The notes: a model not told the origin generated them from the letters alone. Numbered from the stretch's first letter, positions 8,285-18,195 are shown. The stretch: DNA of 55,995 nt from Alistipes sp. (GCA_017379015.1 JAFNXN010000015.1:1-55995), one strand, 5' to 3'. Translations and numbers: made by a program.

Positions 8285-9389
8285 CGCGCGCCACGTTGCG
8301 AATATTCTCACGAGCTACATCTGGCTTAAGAGCCTCCTGAAGAGAGATCTCAGGGGGCTTTACTTCATATATAGCCTTAAAGCCACTCTCACGCAGCTCA
8401 TCGCACCACTCGACGCAACCACCCACGGCAATCACATCGCGTCCCATCTTAAGCGAACGGCTGAGAACACCCGAGGGAGCCTTGCCCATAAGCGTCTGTC
8501 GATCGATGCGACCCTCGCCCGTAACGATTAGGTCGCTACTCGCCGCACGACGATCAAAATCAACCATGTCGAGCACAAGGTCAATGCCTGAGAGAAGAGT
8601 AGCACGAAGAAAAGCCATGAGCGCATAGCCCATGCCACCCGCCGCACCAGCACCACTATTTTGCGAAAGATCTCGACCTAACGTTGATGCTACGACGGTG
8701 GCAAAAGTGCGCATGCCGCGATCAAGATGTTCGACCAGATCACCATCCGCACCCTTTTGCGGCGCGTAGACGCATGCTGCACCATAGGGTCCATAGAGTG
8801 GATTCACAACATCCGAGGCAACAATAATCTCGACCTCGCTAACCCTTCTGTCGAGCATCGAAAAGTCGACACGCGCAACACTCTCAAGGGCCGCCCCAAT
8901 AGGCTCAACAACCCTATCGTGAGCATCGTAAAACCTAGCTCCGAGAGCCGACAGTAGCCCCATGCCACAATCGTTAGTAGCACTGCCACCAAGACCCAAG
9001 ATTATCCTTCTACAACCACACTGCAACGCATCCAAGATCATCTCACCAACGCCAAACGTGGTGGTAAGCAGTGGGTTACGCTCTTCCTCGGCTAGAAGCC
9101 TAAGTCCGGCAGCCTCCGAACTCTCGATTACGGCAGTTGTCCCCGCGTTGAGCAGGGCATAACGCGCCACAACCCTACGACGAAGAGGGTCGTTTACCTC
9201 GACCTCACGCACCTCGCCCGAGCATGCAGCAACAAGCGCACCGAGAAGGCCATCGCCTCCATCCGAGATTGGCACTATGTCAATGGATGTATCACGCATA
9301 ACATCGCGCCATCCTAAGCTAAAAGCCTCGGCAACTTGGTCCGACGAGAGCGAATGTTTAAATTTGTCAAAGGCGAGAAGAAGACGCAT
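8253..9389 (-). CDS. glycerate kinase (GarK/GlxK family)
   Basis: A 378-residue glycerate kinase that phosphorylates glycerate to 2- or 3-phosphoglycerate in the cytoplasm. Family signatures visible are the start LLAFDKFKHSLSS, VPISDGGDGLLG near residue 40, GLGGSATNDCGMG near 131-143, and VTGEGRIDRQT near 289. Length is normal. It is convergent with the M1 peptidase, and its last ten codons overlap that gene. A CAAATATA sequence just upstream (9394-9401) reads as TATATTTG on the minus strand and could be a promoter box very close to the start codon. No other glycerate-pathway gene adjoins. Confidence 0.93.
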   Translation of the reverse strand: MRLLLAFDKFKHSLSSDQVAEAFSLGWRDVMRDTSIDIVPISDGGDGLLGALVAACSGEVREVEVNDPLRRRVVARYALLNAGTTAVIESSEAAGLRLLAEEERNPLLTTTFGVGEMILDALQCGCRRIILGLGGSATNDCGMGLLSALGARFYDAHDRVVEPIGAALESVARVDFSMLDRRVSEVEIIVASDVVNPLYGPYGAACVYAPQKGADGDLVEHLDRGMRTFATVVASTLGRDLSQNSGAGAAGGMGYALMAFLRATLLSGIDLVLDMVDFDRRAASSDLIVTGEGRIDRQTLMGKAPSGVLSRSLKMGRDVIAVGGCVEWCDELRESGFKAIYEVKPPEISLQEALKPDVARENIRNVARAIAREYCESR

Positions 9390-9427
9390 AATTCAAATAT
9401 AGGACTGATATTCAGATAATTACATAC

Positions 9428-10312
9428 CTAGCGACAAACGCCGTCAAAGATCCCCGAGCTAACCATTTCGCTAATTGCTGAGGGGCACTCCCACCTACTC
9501 ACAGCCTTCTGAACTACGCTCTTAGGCGGGTTGATCTCGGGACGATACTCAAAGTGCATAGTGTCGAAGTGATACCACCTACCACCCCAAATAAAGCCAT
9601 GCTTCTCAAAGATCTCAACAACCTCAAGGCTTATATTGTTAAAATAGGCAATCCTCTGATATTCATCGGCATAAGGATATGCCCAACGCCAATAGTGCGA
9701 CTTGGCAACAGATATATCGATGGCAAAACCATAGCTATGCGGGCTACGACGATTAGTACCAGCAATATTACGATAGCAGAATGTCTGAGCATCAACGACC
9801 CACTCACGGAGCTCTGGTCGGAGCTCAAACTCATCCGACACGCGCTTTAGTGCCTCGGCAGCACCTGCCTGACGACTAAAGAGCAATGAGTCGCAACCAA
9901 ACGAGGGACACCAAGCGACCTTGACGAGGTTTGCAATGACCTCCTCCTGGTTCCGACCATATATCTTATCGAAGAGTGCTGCACTGCGGTAACGCCCCGG
10001 GTCATAGCCATAGGCGGGTGGAAAGCAGCGAGTGTCGTACTCCTGATAGAATATATCCTCAACATCCTGCTCGATGTGCATCTCGACAGTTGAACGCTGC
10101 TTGCCATCGTCATAGACAAGGCGTTCGCCATCAGCAAATATTATCATGTTATCCTCGTAACCGACAATATGTGTGGGATAAGCCTCGATAAGTCGTTTGG
10201 CACCCTCGGGGATCGAATCACACCGCGAGCCACGCTGCTCCGAGCGCGCCGAGGGGATAACACATGCTGTAAGTAGTAGCAAGAGTGGGATATAGAGAGA
10301 TCGACGACTCAT
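9428..10312 (-). CDS. M15 family D-Ala-D-Ala carboxypeptidase-like lipoprotein
   Basis: A 294-residue predicted lipoprotein (lipobox LLTAC, Cys17). The C-terminal half is an M15-type metallopeptidase domain with the zinc ligands H192 and D199 in SPHSYGFAIDI and H253 in FDTMHFEY. It would cleave D-amino-acid bonds in peptidoglycan cross-links or stems. The ATG at 10312 is favoured over a TTG two codons earlier. It lies directly after the YARHG gene with a 26-bp gap, so the two probably share a transcript and an envelope role. Confidence 0.87.
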   Translation of the reverse strand: MSRRSLYIPLLLLLTACVIPSARSEQRGSRCDSIPEGAKRLIEAYPTHIVGYEDNMIIFADGERLVYDDGKQRSTVEMHIEQDVEDIFYQEYDTRCFPPAYGYDPGRYRSAALFDKIYGRNQEEVIANLVKVAWCPSFGCDSLLFSRQAGAAEALKRVSDEFELRPELREWVVDAQTFCYRNIAGTNRRSPHSYGFAIDISVAKSHYWRWAYPYADEYQRIAYFNNISLEVVEIFEKHGFIWGGRWYHFDTMHFEYRPEINPPKSVVQKAVSRWECPSAISEMVSSGIFDGVCR

Positions 10313-10338
10313 AAGCAAGTAGCAAACTACACTAAGCG

Positions 10339-11085
10339 TTACTCGTACTGCTTAATAAAGTTAACGTTATACTGCTCTATATCAGTGAGGTGCACCTCGT
10401 TGCTAAGTGGGCGATACCATGGTTGGCGCGAGAAGTACTCACGTAGATCGTTCGACGAGAATATATAGCCGTAACGAGCAAATATCTCATTGCGAATAAG
10501 TCGCAACTCACCCTTCGAGAAGCTACTAATATCCTCATACGTGAGCTTTCTGTGGCGCGATATAGGAAATATGCCATCATTGGCCTGACGCTCGTACCAA
10601 GCTCCTGTCTGGTGATCATAGAACTTGCCACTTGGCGCACTCTGCTCGATGCTCTGCTCAAACTGCTTGATATACTCAACGTTATACTGCTCTATCGAAT
10701 TAAGAGTAACACTCCGAGTCTTAGCACGATACCACGACTCTGCACTAAAGTGTTGCTTAAGATCGTCGGACGAGAATATATAGCCGTGGCGCGCATATAT
10801 CTCATTACGCATTATGCGTAACTCGCTTGCCGAGAGGTTAGCAACATCGCCATATACAAGTTTACGAATACGCGTAACAGGGTAACGACCATCGTCCATA
10901 CGAGCAACATACCACTGATCCGACACAGCATCATAAAAGAGGCTTGGCTCCTGCTCGGTGAGAATATTTTCAGAGAGATAACCTACACTTTCTGACGGTG
11001 TTAATCGAGCCATAGCTGACTCAGAAGCCGACAATAGCATCACTAGCACGAGGCTAAAACCCAATTTCAAACCTTTCAAAATCAT
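10339..11085 (-). CDS. secreted protein with two YARHG domains
   Basis: A 248-residue protein with a cleavable signal peptide (about residues 1-26). The mature part is a tandem duplication. Each half starts with a Phe-Tyr-Asp segment (SLFYDAVSDQWY and GKFYDHQTGAWY), continues with a RKL(V/T)Y strand and ends in a YARHG domain. The two YARHG motifs are RNEIYARHGYIFSS and RNEIFARYGYIFSS, the second a diverged variant. YARHG domains are extracellular and of uncertain function. Co-transcription with the M15 peptidase hints at peptidoglycan association, which is inference. Confidence 0.85.
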   Translation of the reverse strand: MILKGLKLGFSLVLVMLLSASESAMARLTPSESVGYLSENILTEQEPSLFYDAVSDQWYVARMDDGRYPVTRIRKLVYGDVANLSASELRIMRNEIYARHGYIFSSDDLKQHFSAESWYRAKTRSVTLNSIEQYNVEYIKQFEQSIEQSAPSGKFYDHQTGAWYERQANDGIFPISRHRKLTYEDISSFSKGELRLIRNEIFARYGYIFSSNDLREYFSRQPWYRPLSNEVHLTDIEQYNVNFIKQYE

Positions 11086-11111
11086 ACCGTTTACATATTC
11101 TGTTTAGGTCA

Positions 11112-11143
11112 CAAATATAGGAATATTTGTCTAAAAATGCAAA
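11112..11143 (-). promoter_or_regulatory. promoter of the YARHG-M15 unit
   Basis: On the minus strand TTTG (11140-11143) and TATATTTG (11112-11119) are separated by 20 nt, upstream of the start at 11085. Confidence 0.65.
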
Positions 11144-11224
11144 TCACCCCTCACTTTGCTCGTGACTTATTCTCGGCAACTACACTCTCCAAGCAGACTA
11201 TTAAGCGATTAATCCAAATTTGCG

Positions 11225-11256
11225 TTTGTTTTATCTCCAAAAAATATTTATCTTTG
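11225..11256 (+). promoter_or_regulatory. promoter of ftsY-rimO
   Basis: TTTG at 11225-11228 and TATCTTTG at 11249-11256 with 20-nt spacing, 25 bp before the ftsY ATG. An AAGGAG-like sequence sits at about 11268-11273. Confidence 0.75.
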
Positions 11257-11281
11257 TGCGTTTATTTAAAGGAGTTAAGCT

Positions 11282-12337
11282 ATGGGATTTTTTGATCTGT
11301 TTAAGAAGAAAAAGGCAGAGCCAGAGGTTAGCGCAAACGCTACACCTGAAGATATAGCCAAGGAGCAGGAGCGCATCGATGCCGAGAGTGTCAAGGAGGC
11401 TGAGGAGGAGCGCAAAGAGCTAGAGGCGGGACTCGAGAAGACCAAGGAGGGTTTCTTTGGCAAGCTACGTCGTGCCGTGGCGGGACGCACCACCATCGAT
11501 GCAGACGTGCTTGACGACCTCGAGGAGGTGCTTATCACCTCCGACGTAGGCGTTGAGACCACTGTGAAGATCATCGAGCGCATCGAGCAGCGCGTGGCAC
11601 GCGACAAGTATCTCAATGCCGACGAGCTACAATACATCCTCCGCGACGAGATAGCACAACTCATGGAGGAGTCGCATCGCTCTACACGTGACTTTGGCAT
11701 CGAGGTAAAGGAGGGTATGCCCTACGTACTCATGGTTGTGGGTGTTAATGGTGCTGGCAAGACCACCACTATTGGCAAGCTCGCAGCGCAACTCACCAAG
11801 GCGGGACGTAAGGTCTACATCGGTGCTGCCGACACATTCCGCGCAGCAGCCATCGACCAGCTTGCCGTGTGGGCAGATCGTGCTGGAGCAACAATGGTGC
11901 GCCAGGATATGGGTTCTGACCCAGCCTCAGTAGCCTACGACACCCTACGTTCGGCAGTGGCAAATGGTGCCGATGTGGTGCTTATCGACACAGCAGGACG
12001 TCTGCACAACAAGGTGGGTCTTATGAAGGAGCTTACCAAGATTCGTAACGTCATGTCGAAGGTCATCCCCGATGCACCACACGAGGTTATGCTCGTGCTC
12101 GACGGCTCTACAGGTCAGAACGCCTTTGAGCAGGCTAAGCAGTTTACCGAGGCTACGCAGGTGACCTCGCTCACCATCACTAAGCTCGATGGCACAGCCA
12201 AGGGTGGCGTGGTCATCGGCATTAGCGATAAGTTCAACATTCCAGTGCGCTATATCGGCATTGGCGAGGGCATCGACCAGCTCAAGATGTTCGACCGCAA
12301 GGAGTTTGTACGTGCCATGTTTGGTGATGCAAAGTAA
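11282..12337 (+). CDS. ftsY: signal recognition particle receptor FtsY
   Basis: A 351-residue GTPase that docks the SRP-ribosome complex at the inner membrane. A charged N-terminal region (1-60) precedes the NG domain. Motifs visible are the P-loop [10 protein letters not shown] (154-163), DTAGR (236-240) and [10 protein letters not shown] (300-309). The acidic A domain is short. It is followed after 6 bp by rimO, and the two are likely co-transcribed. Confidence 0.97.
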   Translation: MGFFDLFKKKKAEPEVSANATPEDIAKEQERIDAESVKEAEEERKELEAGLEKTKEGFFGKLRRAVAGRTTIDADVLDDLEEVLITSDVGVETTVKIIERIEQRVARDKYLNADELQYILRDEIAQLMEESHRSTRDFGIEVKEGMPYVLMVVGVNGAGKTTTIGKLAAQLTKAGRKVYIGAADTFRAAAIDQLAVWADRAGATMVRQDMGSDPASVAYDTLRSAVANGADVVLIDTAGRLHNKVGLMKELTKIRNVMSKVIPDAPHEVMLVLDGSTGQNAFEQAKQFTEATQVTSLTITKLDGTAKGGVVIGISDKFNIPVRYIGIGEGIDQLKMFDRKEFVRAMFGDAK

Positions 12338-12343
12338 TTGACA

Positions 12344-13636
12344 ATGAAGAAGATTAACATCATAACCCTTGGTTGCTCGAAGAATACCGTTGATTCGGAG
12401 CACCTTGCTGCACAGCTCAAAGAGTATGGCTACCAGATAGCCTTTGACAGCGACCGCACAGATGCCGATGTTGTCGTTATCAACACTTGTGGCTTTATTG
12501 GTGATGCCAAGCAGGAGTCGATTGAGACTATTCTGCACGCCGCACAACTTAAGGAGGCTGGCAAGATCGAGGAGCTATTTGTCGTAGGTTGCCTCTCGCA
12601 ACGCTATCGCGAGGAGCTACGCGAAGAACTCCCCGAGGTGGATGACTTCTTTGGCGTGAACGACTGGGCAGATATTGTCGAGCGTCTTGGTGCGAAGTAT
12701 CGTCGTGAGAATGAGACGCTTCGCGAGATCTCGACACCGTCACACTACGCCTACCTAAAGATCTCGGAGGGTTGCAACTGGATGTGTGGCTACTGTGCCA
12801 TACCACTGATCCGCGGCCGTCATCACTCGGTGCCCATGGAGGATCTAATAACCGAGGCGGAGAGTCTTGTGGCTAAGGGCGTGCGCGAGATTATGGTCAT
12901 CGCACAGGATACGACATACTACGGCGTGGATCTCTATGGCGAGCGCAAGCTTGCCGAGCTCCTAGAGCGTCTTTGCCGGATCGACAAGCTCGAGTGGATA
13001 CGTCTTCACTACGCCTACCCTACCGACTTCCCCGATGAGGTTATCGAGGTGATGGCGCGCGAGAAGAAGATATGTCGCTATCTCGACATTCCGTTCCAGC
13101 ACATCTCTGATAATCAGCTCACAGCGATGAAGCGTCGCCACACAAAGGCCGAGGCACTAACGCTTATCGAGAAGCTACGCAGAGCCATACCCGATATTGC
13201 TCTTCGCACAACGCTTCTTGTTGGCTATCCCGGCGAGACTGAGGAGGACTTTGCAGAGCTTATGGAGTTTGTCAAGGCCACGAAGTTCGACCGTCTAGGC
13301 GTCTTTGCCTACTCCGAGGAGGAGGGCACATACTCGGCAACACGCCTCAAGGACGATGTGCCAGAGGAGGTTAAACAGCAGCGCGTAGACCGCATCATGC
13401 GCCTTCAGGAGCGCGTATCGCTCGAGAACAACGCTCGTCGCATAGGCGAGACCATGCGCGTGATCATCGATCGCAAGGAGGGAGAGCTCTACATCGGACG
13501 CTCAGAGTACGACTCGCCCGAGGTGGATCAGGAGATCATCGTTGACAGCTGCGGAAAACGCCTCTACCGAGGTCGCTTCTACGACGTTAAGATCACCGAC
13601 TGCGAGGACTACGATCTCTTTGCCACACTTGCTTAA
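12344..13636 (+). CDS. rimO: ribosomal protein S12 methylthiotransferase RimO
   Basis: A 430-residue radical SAM enzyme that adds a methylthio group to a conserved aspartate of ribosomal protein S12. The N-terminal MTTase domain starts with LGCSKNTVDSEHL and supplies the second cluster cysteines (in LGCSKN, NTCGFIGDA and VGCLSQR). The SAM cluster motif is CNWMCGYC near residue 145. A C-terminal TRAM domain closes the protein. The ATG at 12344 is preferred over a TTG that directly abuts the ftsY stop. RimO rather than MiaB is chosen for the KKINIITLGCSKN start. Confidence 0.95.
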   Translation: MKKINIITLGCSKNTVDSEHLAAQLKEYGYQIAFDSDRTDADVVVINTCGFIGDAKQESIETILHAAQLKEAGKIEELFVVGCLSQRYREELREELPEVDDFFGVNDWADIVERLGAKYRRENETLREISTPSHYAYLKISEGCNWMCGYCAIPLIRGRHHSVPMEDLITEAESLVAKGVREIMVIAQDTTYYGVDLYGERKLAELLERLCRIDKLEWIRLHYAYPTDFPDEVIEVMAREKKICRYLDIPFQHISDNQLTAMKRRHTKAEALTLIEKLRRAIPDIALRTTLLVGYPGETEEDFAELMEFVKATKFDRLGVFAYSEEEGTYSATRLKDDVPEEVKQQRVDRIMRLQERVSLENNARRIGETMRVIIDRKEGELYIGRSEYDSPEVDQEIIVDSCGKRLYRGRFYDVKITDCEDYDLFATLA

Positions 13637-13708
13637 GTGGCGAGTTTGCCGTATCGCAGGATTTTAGCTTCATGATGGAGCTATGGCTCATCTATTTTGC
13701 GAGAAAAT

Positions 13709-13739
13709 TTTGAAATTAACCAAAAAATAACTACCTTTG
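13709..13739 (+). promoter_or_regulatory. promoter of the coiled-coil/zapA unit
   Basis: TTTG at 13709-13712 and TACCTTTG at 13732-13739 with 19-nt spacing, 31 bp before the coiled-coil gene. Confidence 0.7.
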
Positions 13740-13770
13740 GCGTAGTAAATAGTTTTTTATTGCCCTAGCT

Positions 13771-14073
13771 ATGGCGGAAAAAGAGATTGTCAAACGACTG
13801 CGCGAAGAGGTTGAGAGGCTTATTGCCGACCACGAGAAGCTATCTCGGGAGTGTCGCACGCTCGCCAAGGAGCGGGATAAGCTGCTCGGTGAGAAGCACC
13901 GTTTGGAGGAGAGGGTCCGCGAGCAGGAGACACGCATCAAGAGCCTAGAACTAGCAGAGGTGATGCGCGGCGGCGAGGGCAATGTGGAGCGAGCGCGAGC
14001 ACGTGTCAATAACCTATTGCGGGAGGTAGACCGTTGCATAGCGACACTATTGCAAGAACAAGAAAACAAATAG
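13771..14073 (+). CDS. short coiled-coil protein paired with ZapA
   Basis: A 100-residue, highly charged protein that is almost all predicted coiled coil from residue 5 to 60 (heptads rich in Leu, Glu, Lys, Arg), then a short helical tail. It lies 6 bp before zapA. Location and shape suggest a ZapB-like partner in Z-ring assembly, but sequence identity to ZapB is not evident, so no symbol is given. Confidence 0.75.
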   Translation: MAEKEIVKRLREEVERLIADHEKLSRECRTLAKERDKLLGEKHRLEERVREQETRIKSLELAEVMRGGEGNVERARARVNNLLREVDRCIATLLQEQENK

Positions 14074-14079
14074 CATCAG

Positions 14080-14370
14080 ATGGCAGAAGGAAAAGTTAAA
14101 ATAAACCTCTCGATAGCAGGTAGAAGCTACCCTATGACCATCGATGCAGCCAACGAGGAGCTATATCGTGAGGCAACAAAACGCCTTAACGACAAGATCA
14201 CTGAGTACTCGAAGATTGCTAAGTTCGACATTCAGGATCGCGTGGCAATGGCAGCACTAAGATACTCAATACTAGCACTCAGCACCGAGCATAGTGCCTC
14301 GCTGGGTAATGACGATATTGAGGAGCTACATGCCATTGAGGAGCTAATACGCAAATATGTGCGTCGTTAG
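14080..14370 (+). CDS. zapA: cell division protein ZapA
   Basis: A 96-residue ZapA, which cross-links FtsZ filaments at mid-cell. The N-terminal strand-turn-strand (KVKINLSIAGRSYPMTID) and the helix starting NEELYREATKRLNDKI are typical, followed by a helical dimerization segment with DRVAMAALRYSILAL. Length is normal. It is downstream of a coiled-coil partner and upstream of the structured region leading to rny. Confidence 0.92.
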   Translation: MAEGKVKINLSIAGRSYPMTIDAANEELYREATKRLNDKITEYSKIAKFDIQDRVAMAALRYSILALSTEHSASLGNDDIEELHAIEELIRKYVRR

Positions 14371-14379
14371 CAGCACGCC

Positions 14380-14798
14380 GCCTCAATATGATGAGCCCAA
14401 GGAGGGGGGACCCAAGAGCTAGTTGCCACTGGTGTGGTTGCGAGATTTAATTAACTTAGGCTCGATATTTGTTTGACATAGGCTTGGCTACCGCCTAAAA
14501 GCGACGTCTAGCTGTGGAAGAGTGGGCAAAGTAGAGCCCACGCCGCAACGACTCGGCGAAGGTATGCCACAGGTTCTTTAAATACAAAGATCTATCCCGC
14601 ATAGATTCCTTAAAAGCTTTGCGATCTGTACAACTAATTTTACATTGGGACAACTCTCGAGAAAAGCCACAAAACAAGGCCTCAACCCTTTATGGGTGTG
14701 GCATCGCGCCACCAGTGGACTGTTGCGTGCCTCGGAGCCCCACCTATGACTTATCTCAGGATTCGTCAAACAACTTAAGGAGTCTTTGCGGATTTTTT
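14380..14798 (+). ncRNA. structured non-coding RNA candidate between zapA and rny (6S-like)
   Basis: This 480-bp gap has no credible gene but is rich in complementary segments: TTGTTTGAC (14469-14477) with GTCAAACAA (14765-14773); the adjoining CATAGG (14477-14482) with CCTATG (14743-14748); CCACTGGTG (14426-14434) with CACCAGTGG (14709-14717); and a nested set closed by CTGTGG/CCACAG (14512-14517 with 14567-14572) holding GTGGGC/GCCCAC and GCCG/CGGC hairpins. From memory, 6S RNA genes lie beside zapA in several phyla, including Bacteroidota, so 6S RNA is the first guess. The region is longer than a typical 6S RNA and may also include the rny leader. Exact ends and identity are uncertain. Confidence 0.5.
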
Positions 14799-14849
14799 GT
14801 TTAGTAACACAATTAATTAATATATAACTACTTAACAACATTATCATCT

Positions 14850-16379
14850 ATGAACGCAACAATGATAATCGTCGGAGTGGTGGTTGGTGCTATCGCAGGC
14901 GCAGTAGTAGCCTATTTCGGAGCACGATCACGAGCAAAGGCCATCGTCGCTAAGGCGGAGGCAGACGGCGAAATGATAAAGAAGGAGAAGATGTTGCAGG
15001 CTAAGGAGAAGTTCATCCAGCTCAAGAGCGAGCACGACAGACAGGTCAATGAGCGTAACCAGAAGCTGCAGCAGAGCGAGCAACGCGCCAAGCAGGCAGA
15101 GGCAAACCTCCAACATAAGGAGCGCGACCTCGACAAGAAGGCAGCCGACTATGAGCGTCGCAAGGAGCAGCTCGAGACACAGATGCAGAGCGTCGAGAGC
15201 CGCAAGGAGGAGCTTGCAGCAGCCATCAAGGAGCAGAACACACGCCTTGAGCAGATCTCGGGCCTCAGCTCTGAGGAGGCAAAGAACATCCTCATCGAGA
15301 ATATGAAGAACGAGGCTAAGGCTGATGCCGCAGCCTATATCGCCGAGACCATCGAGGAGGCTAAGCTCTCAGCAACAAAGGAGGCTAAGCGTATCGTGGT
15401 GGCATCGATACAGCGCGTAGCTACTGAGACAGCCATCGAGAATGCCGTGACCGTGTTTAACATCGAGTCTGACGAGGTTAAGGGTCGCATCATCGGTCGC
15501 GAGGGACGTAACATCCGCGCATTGGAGGCTGCCACAGGCATCGAGATCATCGTCGACGACACCCCTGAGGCAATCATCCTCTCGGGCTTCGACCCCGTGC
15601 GTCGCGAGATAGCACGCCTTGCCCTCCACCAGCTCGTTACCGACGGCCGTATCCACCCAGCACGCATCGAGGAGGTTGTGGCTAAGGTGAAGAAGCAGAT
15701 TGAGGAGGAGATCGTTGAGGTTGGTAAGCGCACAACTATCGACCTCGGTATTCACGGCCTGCACCCCGAGCTCATCCGTCTTATCGGTAAGATGAAGTAT
15801 CGCTCGTCGTATGGTCAGAACCTCTTGCAGCACGCACGTGAGACTGCCAACCTCGCAGGAATCATGGCTGCTGAGCTAGGACTCAACCCTAAGGCAGCAC
15901 GCCGCGCAGGTCTGTTGCACGATATAGGTAAGGTGCCCGATGACGAGCCAGAGTTGCCACACGCAATCATCGGTATGAAGCTTGCCGAGAAGTATAAGGA
16001 GAAGCCAGACGTATGCAACGCCATCGGTGCGCACCACGATGAGGTGGAGATGAGCTCGCTCATCGCGCCAATCATCCAGGTGTGTGACGCCATCTCGGGC
16101 GCACGCCCAGGCGCACGCCGCGAGGTTGTAGAGTCATATATCAAGCGTCTTAAGGAGATGGAGGGCATAGCACTCTCATACCCAGGCGTTGTGAAGACAT
16201 ACGCTATCCAGGCTGGCCGCGAGCTACGTGTGATTGTTGGTGCTGACAAGCTCTCAGACCAGGAGTCGGAGGCACTATCACACGATATCGCTAAGCAGAT
16301 CCAGGATGAGATGACCTACCCAGGACAGGTTAAGATCACCGTAATCCGCGAGACACGCTCTGTATCTTACGCTAAGTAA
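14850..16379 (+). CDS. rny: ribonuclease Y
   Basis: A 509-residue membrane-anchored endoribonuclease that starts mRNA decay. One N-terminal transmembrane helix (about 4-24) is followed by a long coiled coil (about 30-165). A KH domain has [15 protein letters not shown] near 212-226, and an HD phosphohydrolase domain has [10 protein letters not shown] near 354-363. Length is standard. It is preceded by the structured RNA candidate and followed by a strong terminator. Confidence 0.97.
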   Translation: MNATMIIVGVVVGAIAGAVVAYFGARSRAKAIVAKAEADGEMIKKEKMLQAKEKFIQLKSEHDRQVNERNQKLQQSEQRAKQAEANLQHKERDLDKKAADYERRKEQLETQMQSVESRKEELAAAIKEQNTRLEQISGLSSEEAKNILIENMKNEAKADAAAYIAETIEEAKLSATKEAKRIVVASIQRVATETAIENAVTVFNIESDEVKGRIIGREGRNIRALEAATGIEIIVDDTPEAIILSGFDPVRREIARLALHQLVTDGRIHPARIEEVVAKVKKQIEEEIVEVGKRTTIDLGIHGLHPELIRLIGKMKYRSSYGQNLLQHARETANLAGIMAAELGLNPKAARRAGLLHDIGKVPDDEPELPHAIIGMKLAEKYKEKPDVCNAIGAHHDEVEMSSLIAPIIQVCDAISGARPGARREVVESYIKRLKEMEGIALSYPGVVKTYAIQAGRELRVIVGADKLSDQESEALSHDIAKQIQDEMTYPGQVKITVIRETRSVSYAK

Positions 16380-16443
16380 GCACCTCGCTGCAACACCCAC
16401 AGCCGAGGCTTATGACTAAGCTAAAGAGCTGATAATCAAAAAC

Positions 16444-16478
16444 TAGAGCCCTCGAAAAGATGAGGGCTCTAATTTTTT
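16444..16478 (+). terminator. terminator after rny
   Basis: A 10-bp perfect stem (TAGAGCCCTC with GAGGGCTCTA), an 8-nt loop, then a T run. Confidence 0.92.
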
Positions 16479-16501
16479 ACCCACATATTTTCAATGAAAA
16501 A

Positions 16502-16532
16502 TTTGCAGTTTAAAAAATCTTGTGTATCTTTG
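16502..16532 (+). promoter_or_regulatory. promoter of tRNA-Thr
   Basis: TTTG at 16502-16505 and TATCTTTG at 16525-16532, 19-nt spacing, 32 bp before the tRNA. Confidence 0.75.
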
Positions 16533-16564
16533 TGCACTCTTTCATAGGAGTAGGGTTTATTATT

Positions 16565-16637
<73 letters not shown>

Positions 16638-16641
16638 AAAG

Positions 16642-16674
16642 GAGAGAAGACATCGTACTTCTCTCTTTTGTTTT
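16642..16674 (+). terminator. terminator just after tRNA-Thr (element-supplied)
   Basis: An 8-bp stem GAGAGAAG/CTTCTCTC with an 8-nt loop, followed by TTTTGTTTT. It differs in sequence from the hairpins after the displaced tRNA ends at 24911, 25071 and 25244. Confidence 0.8.
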
Positions 16675-16791
16675 ATATATACCTCTAAATCAGCCTATAA
16701 GCCCATTTATCAATGATTAACTTACATCTTACATTATAAGAAAAGAGTTAATTTATTTCCTTATTCCATTTATATTATCTATCTTTACCGT

Positions 16792-16828
16792 GAGTAAAAC
16801 AGAGTAAATACAGAGTAAATGGAGTAAT
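16792..16828. repeat. GAGTAAA repeats near attL (candidate integrase arm sites)
   Basis: GAGTAAA starts at 16792, 16802 and 16813, with a GAGTAAT variant at 16822, spaced 9-11 bp. They end 2 bp before the integrase ATG. The same motif recurs near attR, so they may be arm-type integrase sites that also allow autoregulation. Confidence 0.65.
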
Positions 16829-16830
16829 CT

Positions 16831-18195
16831 ATGGCAACCTTTAACTATGTACTCGGTAGAAAGAAGGATAATGGCACTTATCCCGTCTATCTTAAAATCC
16901 GCCACCTCAACACCAATACAATGCGTTCGATGGATATGTCTGTTGCCAAGGCGGAATGGAACGAGAAGGGTCAGCGCATTAGTATTCGTCGCACAGATAC
17001 CCACGATGTTCGTGAGGAAAAGGAGCGCAACAACGAGTTCCTTGCTCAACTAATGATTAGAGCGAAGGAGGTTGAGGCTCTTCTTCAGAAGCGTGGCGTG
17101 TTAGGAGAGATGACTGCAAAGGGTGTGATGGATGCTATCCTCAACTACTCACCCCACTCAAAACAGAACGAGGGTGTTGGCAATGGCGACTTCGTGGAGT
17201 ATTGGAACACGATAGCGGTGCAGACCCCCAAATCGCAAGAGAAGTATAACTACGCTCTTAAGAGCCTCGTCAGTTATCAGATTGCTTGTAGTGGTAAGGA
17301 CACTATCCTGTTCCGCGACATAACTGTTGATTGGGTTAAGGGCTACCTCTCATACATTCAAGGTGGCGGTTATCAATATGTGCGTGGTAGCAATCCTCTT
17401 AATCTTCAGTCGCTATCTGCTTGGACAGTCAACACCTATGCGAGTTGTCTTAAGAAGGTTATAAACTGCGCTGTGGATGCTGATAGGCTATCCGAGAGGG
17501 TATTGCGTGCGTTCAAGAAGTTTAGGGCGGGCGTGATACATACACAGCCCTATACTCTATCTATGGCCGAACTACGCGCCTTCCTCAACTACCCATTCCC
17601 AACGATGCGTCAGAGGATGGTACGCGACCTTTTTATCTTCTCGTTTTGCTGTATGGGTATGAATTTGACCGACATCTATCAGTTGCAGAAGAAGGCTGTT
17701 AAGATGAAGGGCGACACAGGAGAGGTGAAGTATATTAGAGATAAGACAGGTAAGGAGATAATTGTTATGATGAACGCGCACGCCACTCAACTTCACGATG
17801 TTATCGCTCCATATCTCACGACGAGTCGTGCTAATGTATGGAGTAAGGCTGTTAGTTCAAGTCGCTACTTTGCGTTCGATGCTATATATAATAGGTATCA
17901 TACCTTTGCGGGCAACATTCAAAAGATAGTCCGAGAGGTTAGAACGATTATGGGCTTCGATGACGAGTTTTGTTTCTATACTGCCCGCCATACTTGGTCA
18001 ACCTTGATGAGTTCAGAGTATCAATTAGGTCAGGAGTATGTCGATGCGGGGCTTGGTCATTCAAGTAAGAGCGTAGCCGCTAATCACTACATCGCCATCG
18101 ACTATGACAAGTTGTATGAGGCACATACGGACATCCTACAACGCCTATTCGAGGATAAAATATCTACGACTGATTTGATGGAAATAGAAGAGTAA
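16831..18195 (+). CDS. tyrosine recombinase/integrase
   Basis: A 454-residue integrase expected to recombine the element with the tRNA-Thr 3' end. The N-terminal arm-binding segment has the common Bacteroidota start (FNYVLGRKKDNGTYPVYLKI), then a SAM-like core-binding domain (about 115-225) and the catalytic domain (about 240-445). Catalytic-region motifs seen are YIRDKTGK, TARHTWSTL, GHSSKSVAANHY with the likely nucleophile Tyr. The box around CCMGMNLTDIYQL lacks the arginine usual in RGM-type relatives, as in the MGIN-type clade of Bacteroidota integrases, where YxRxKTG may supply it. It is transcribed away from attL. Confidence 0.93.
   Translation: MATFNYVLGRKKDNGTYPVYLKIRHLNTNTMRSMDMSVAKAEWNEKGQRISIRRTDTHDVREEKERNNEFLAQLMIRAKEVEALLQKRGVLGEMTAKGVMDAILNYSPHSKQNEGVGNGDFVEYWNTIAVQTPKSQEKYNYALKSLVSYQIACSGKDTILFRDITVDWVKGYLSYIQGGGYQYVRGSNPLNLQSLSAWTVNTYASCLKKVINCAVDADRLSERVLRAFKKFRAGVIHTQPYTLSMAELRAFLNYPFPTMRQRMVRDLFIFSFCCMGMNLTDIYQLQKKAVKMKGDTGEVKYIRDKTGKEIIVMMNAHATQLHDVIAPYLTTSRANVWSKAVSSSRYFAFDAIYNRYHTFAGNIQKIVREVRTIMGFDDEFCFYTARHTWSTLMSSEYQLGQEYVDAGLGHSSKSVAANHYIAIDYDKLYEAHTDILQRLFEDKISTTDLMEIEE

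Noticed and set aside
14380-14798. tmRNA or RNase P RNA
   Set aside because: No tRNA-like ends or tag frame, and the conserved RNase P P4 sequence is missing.
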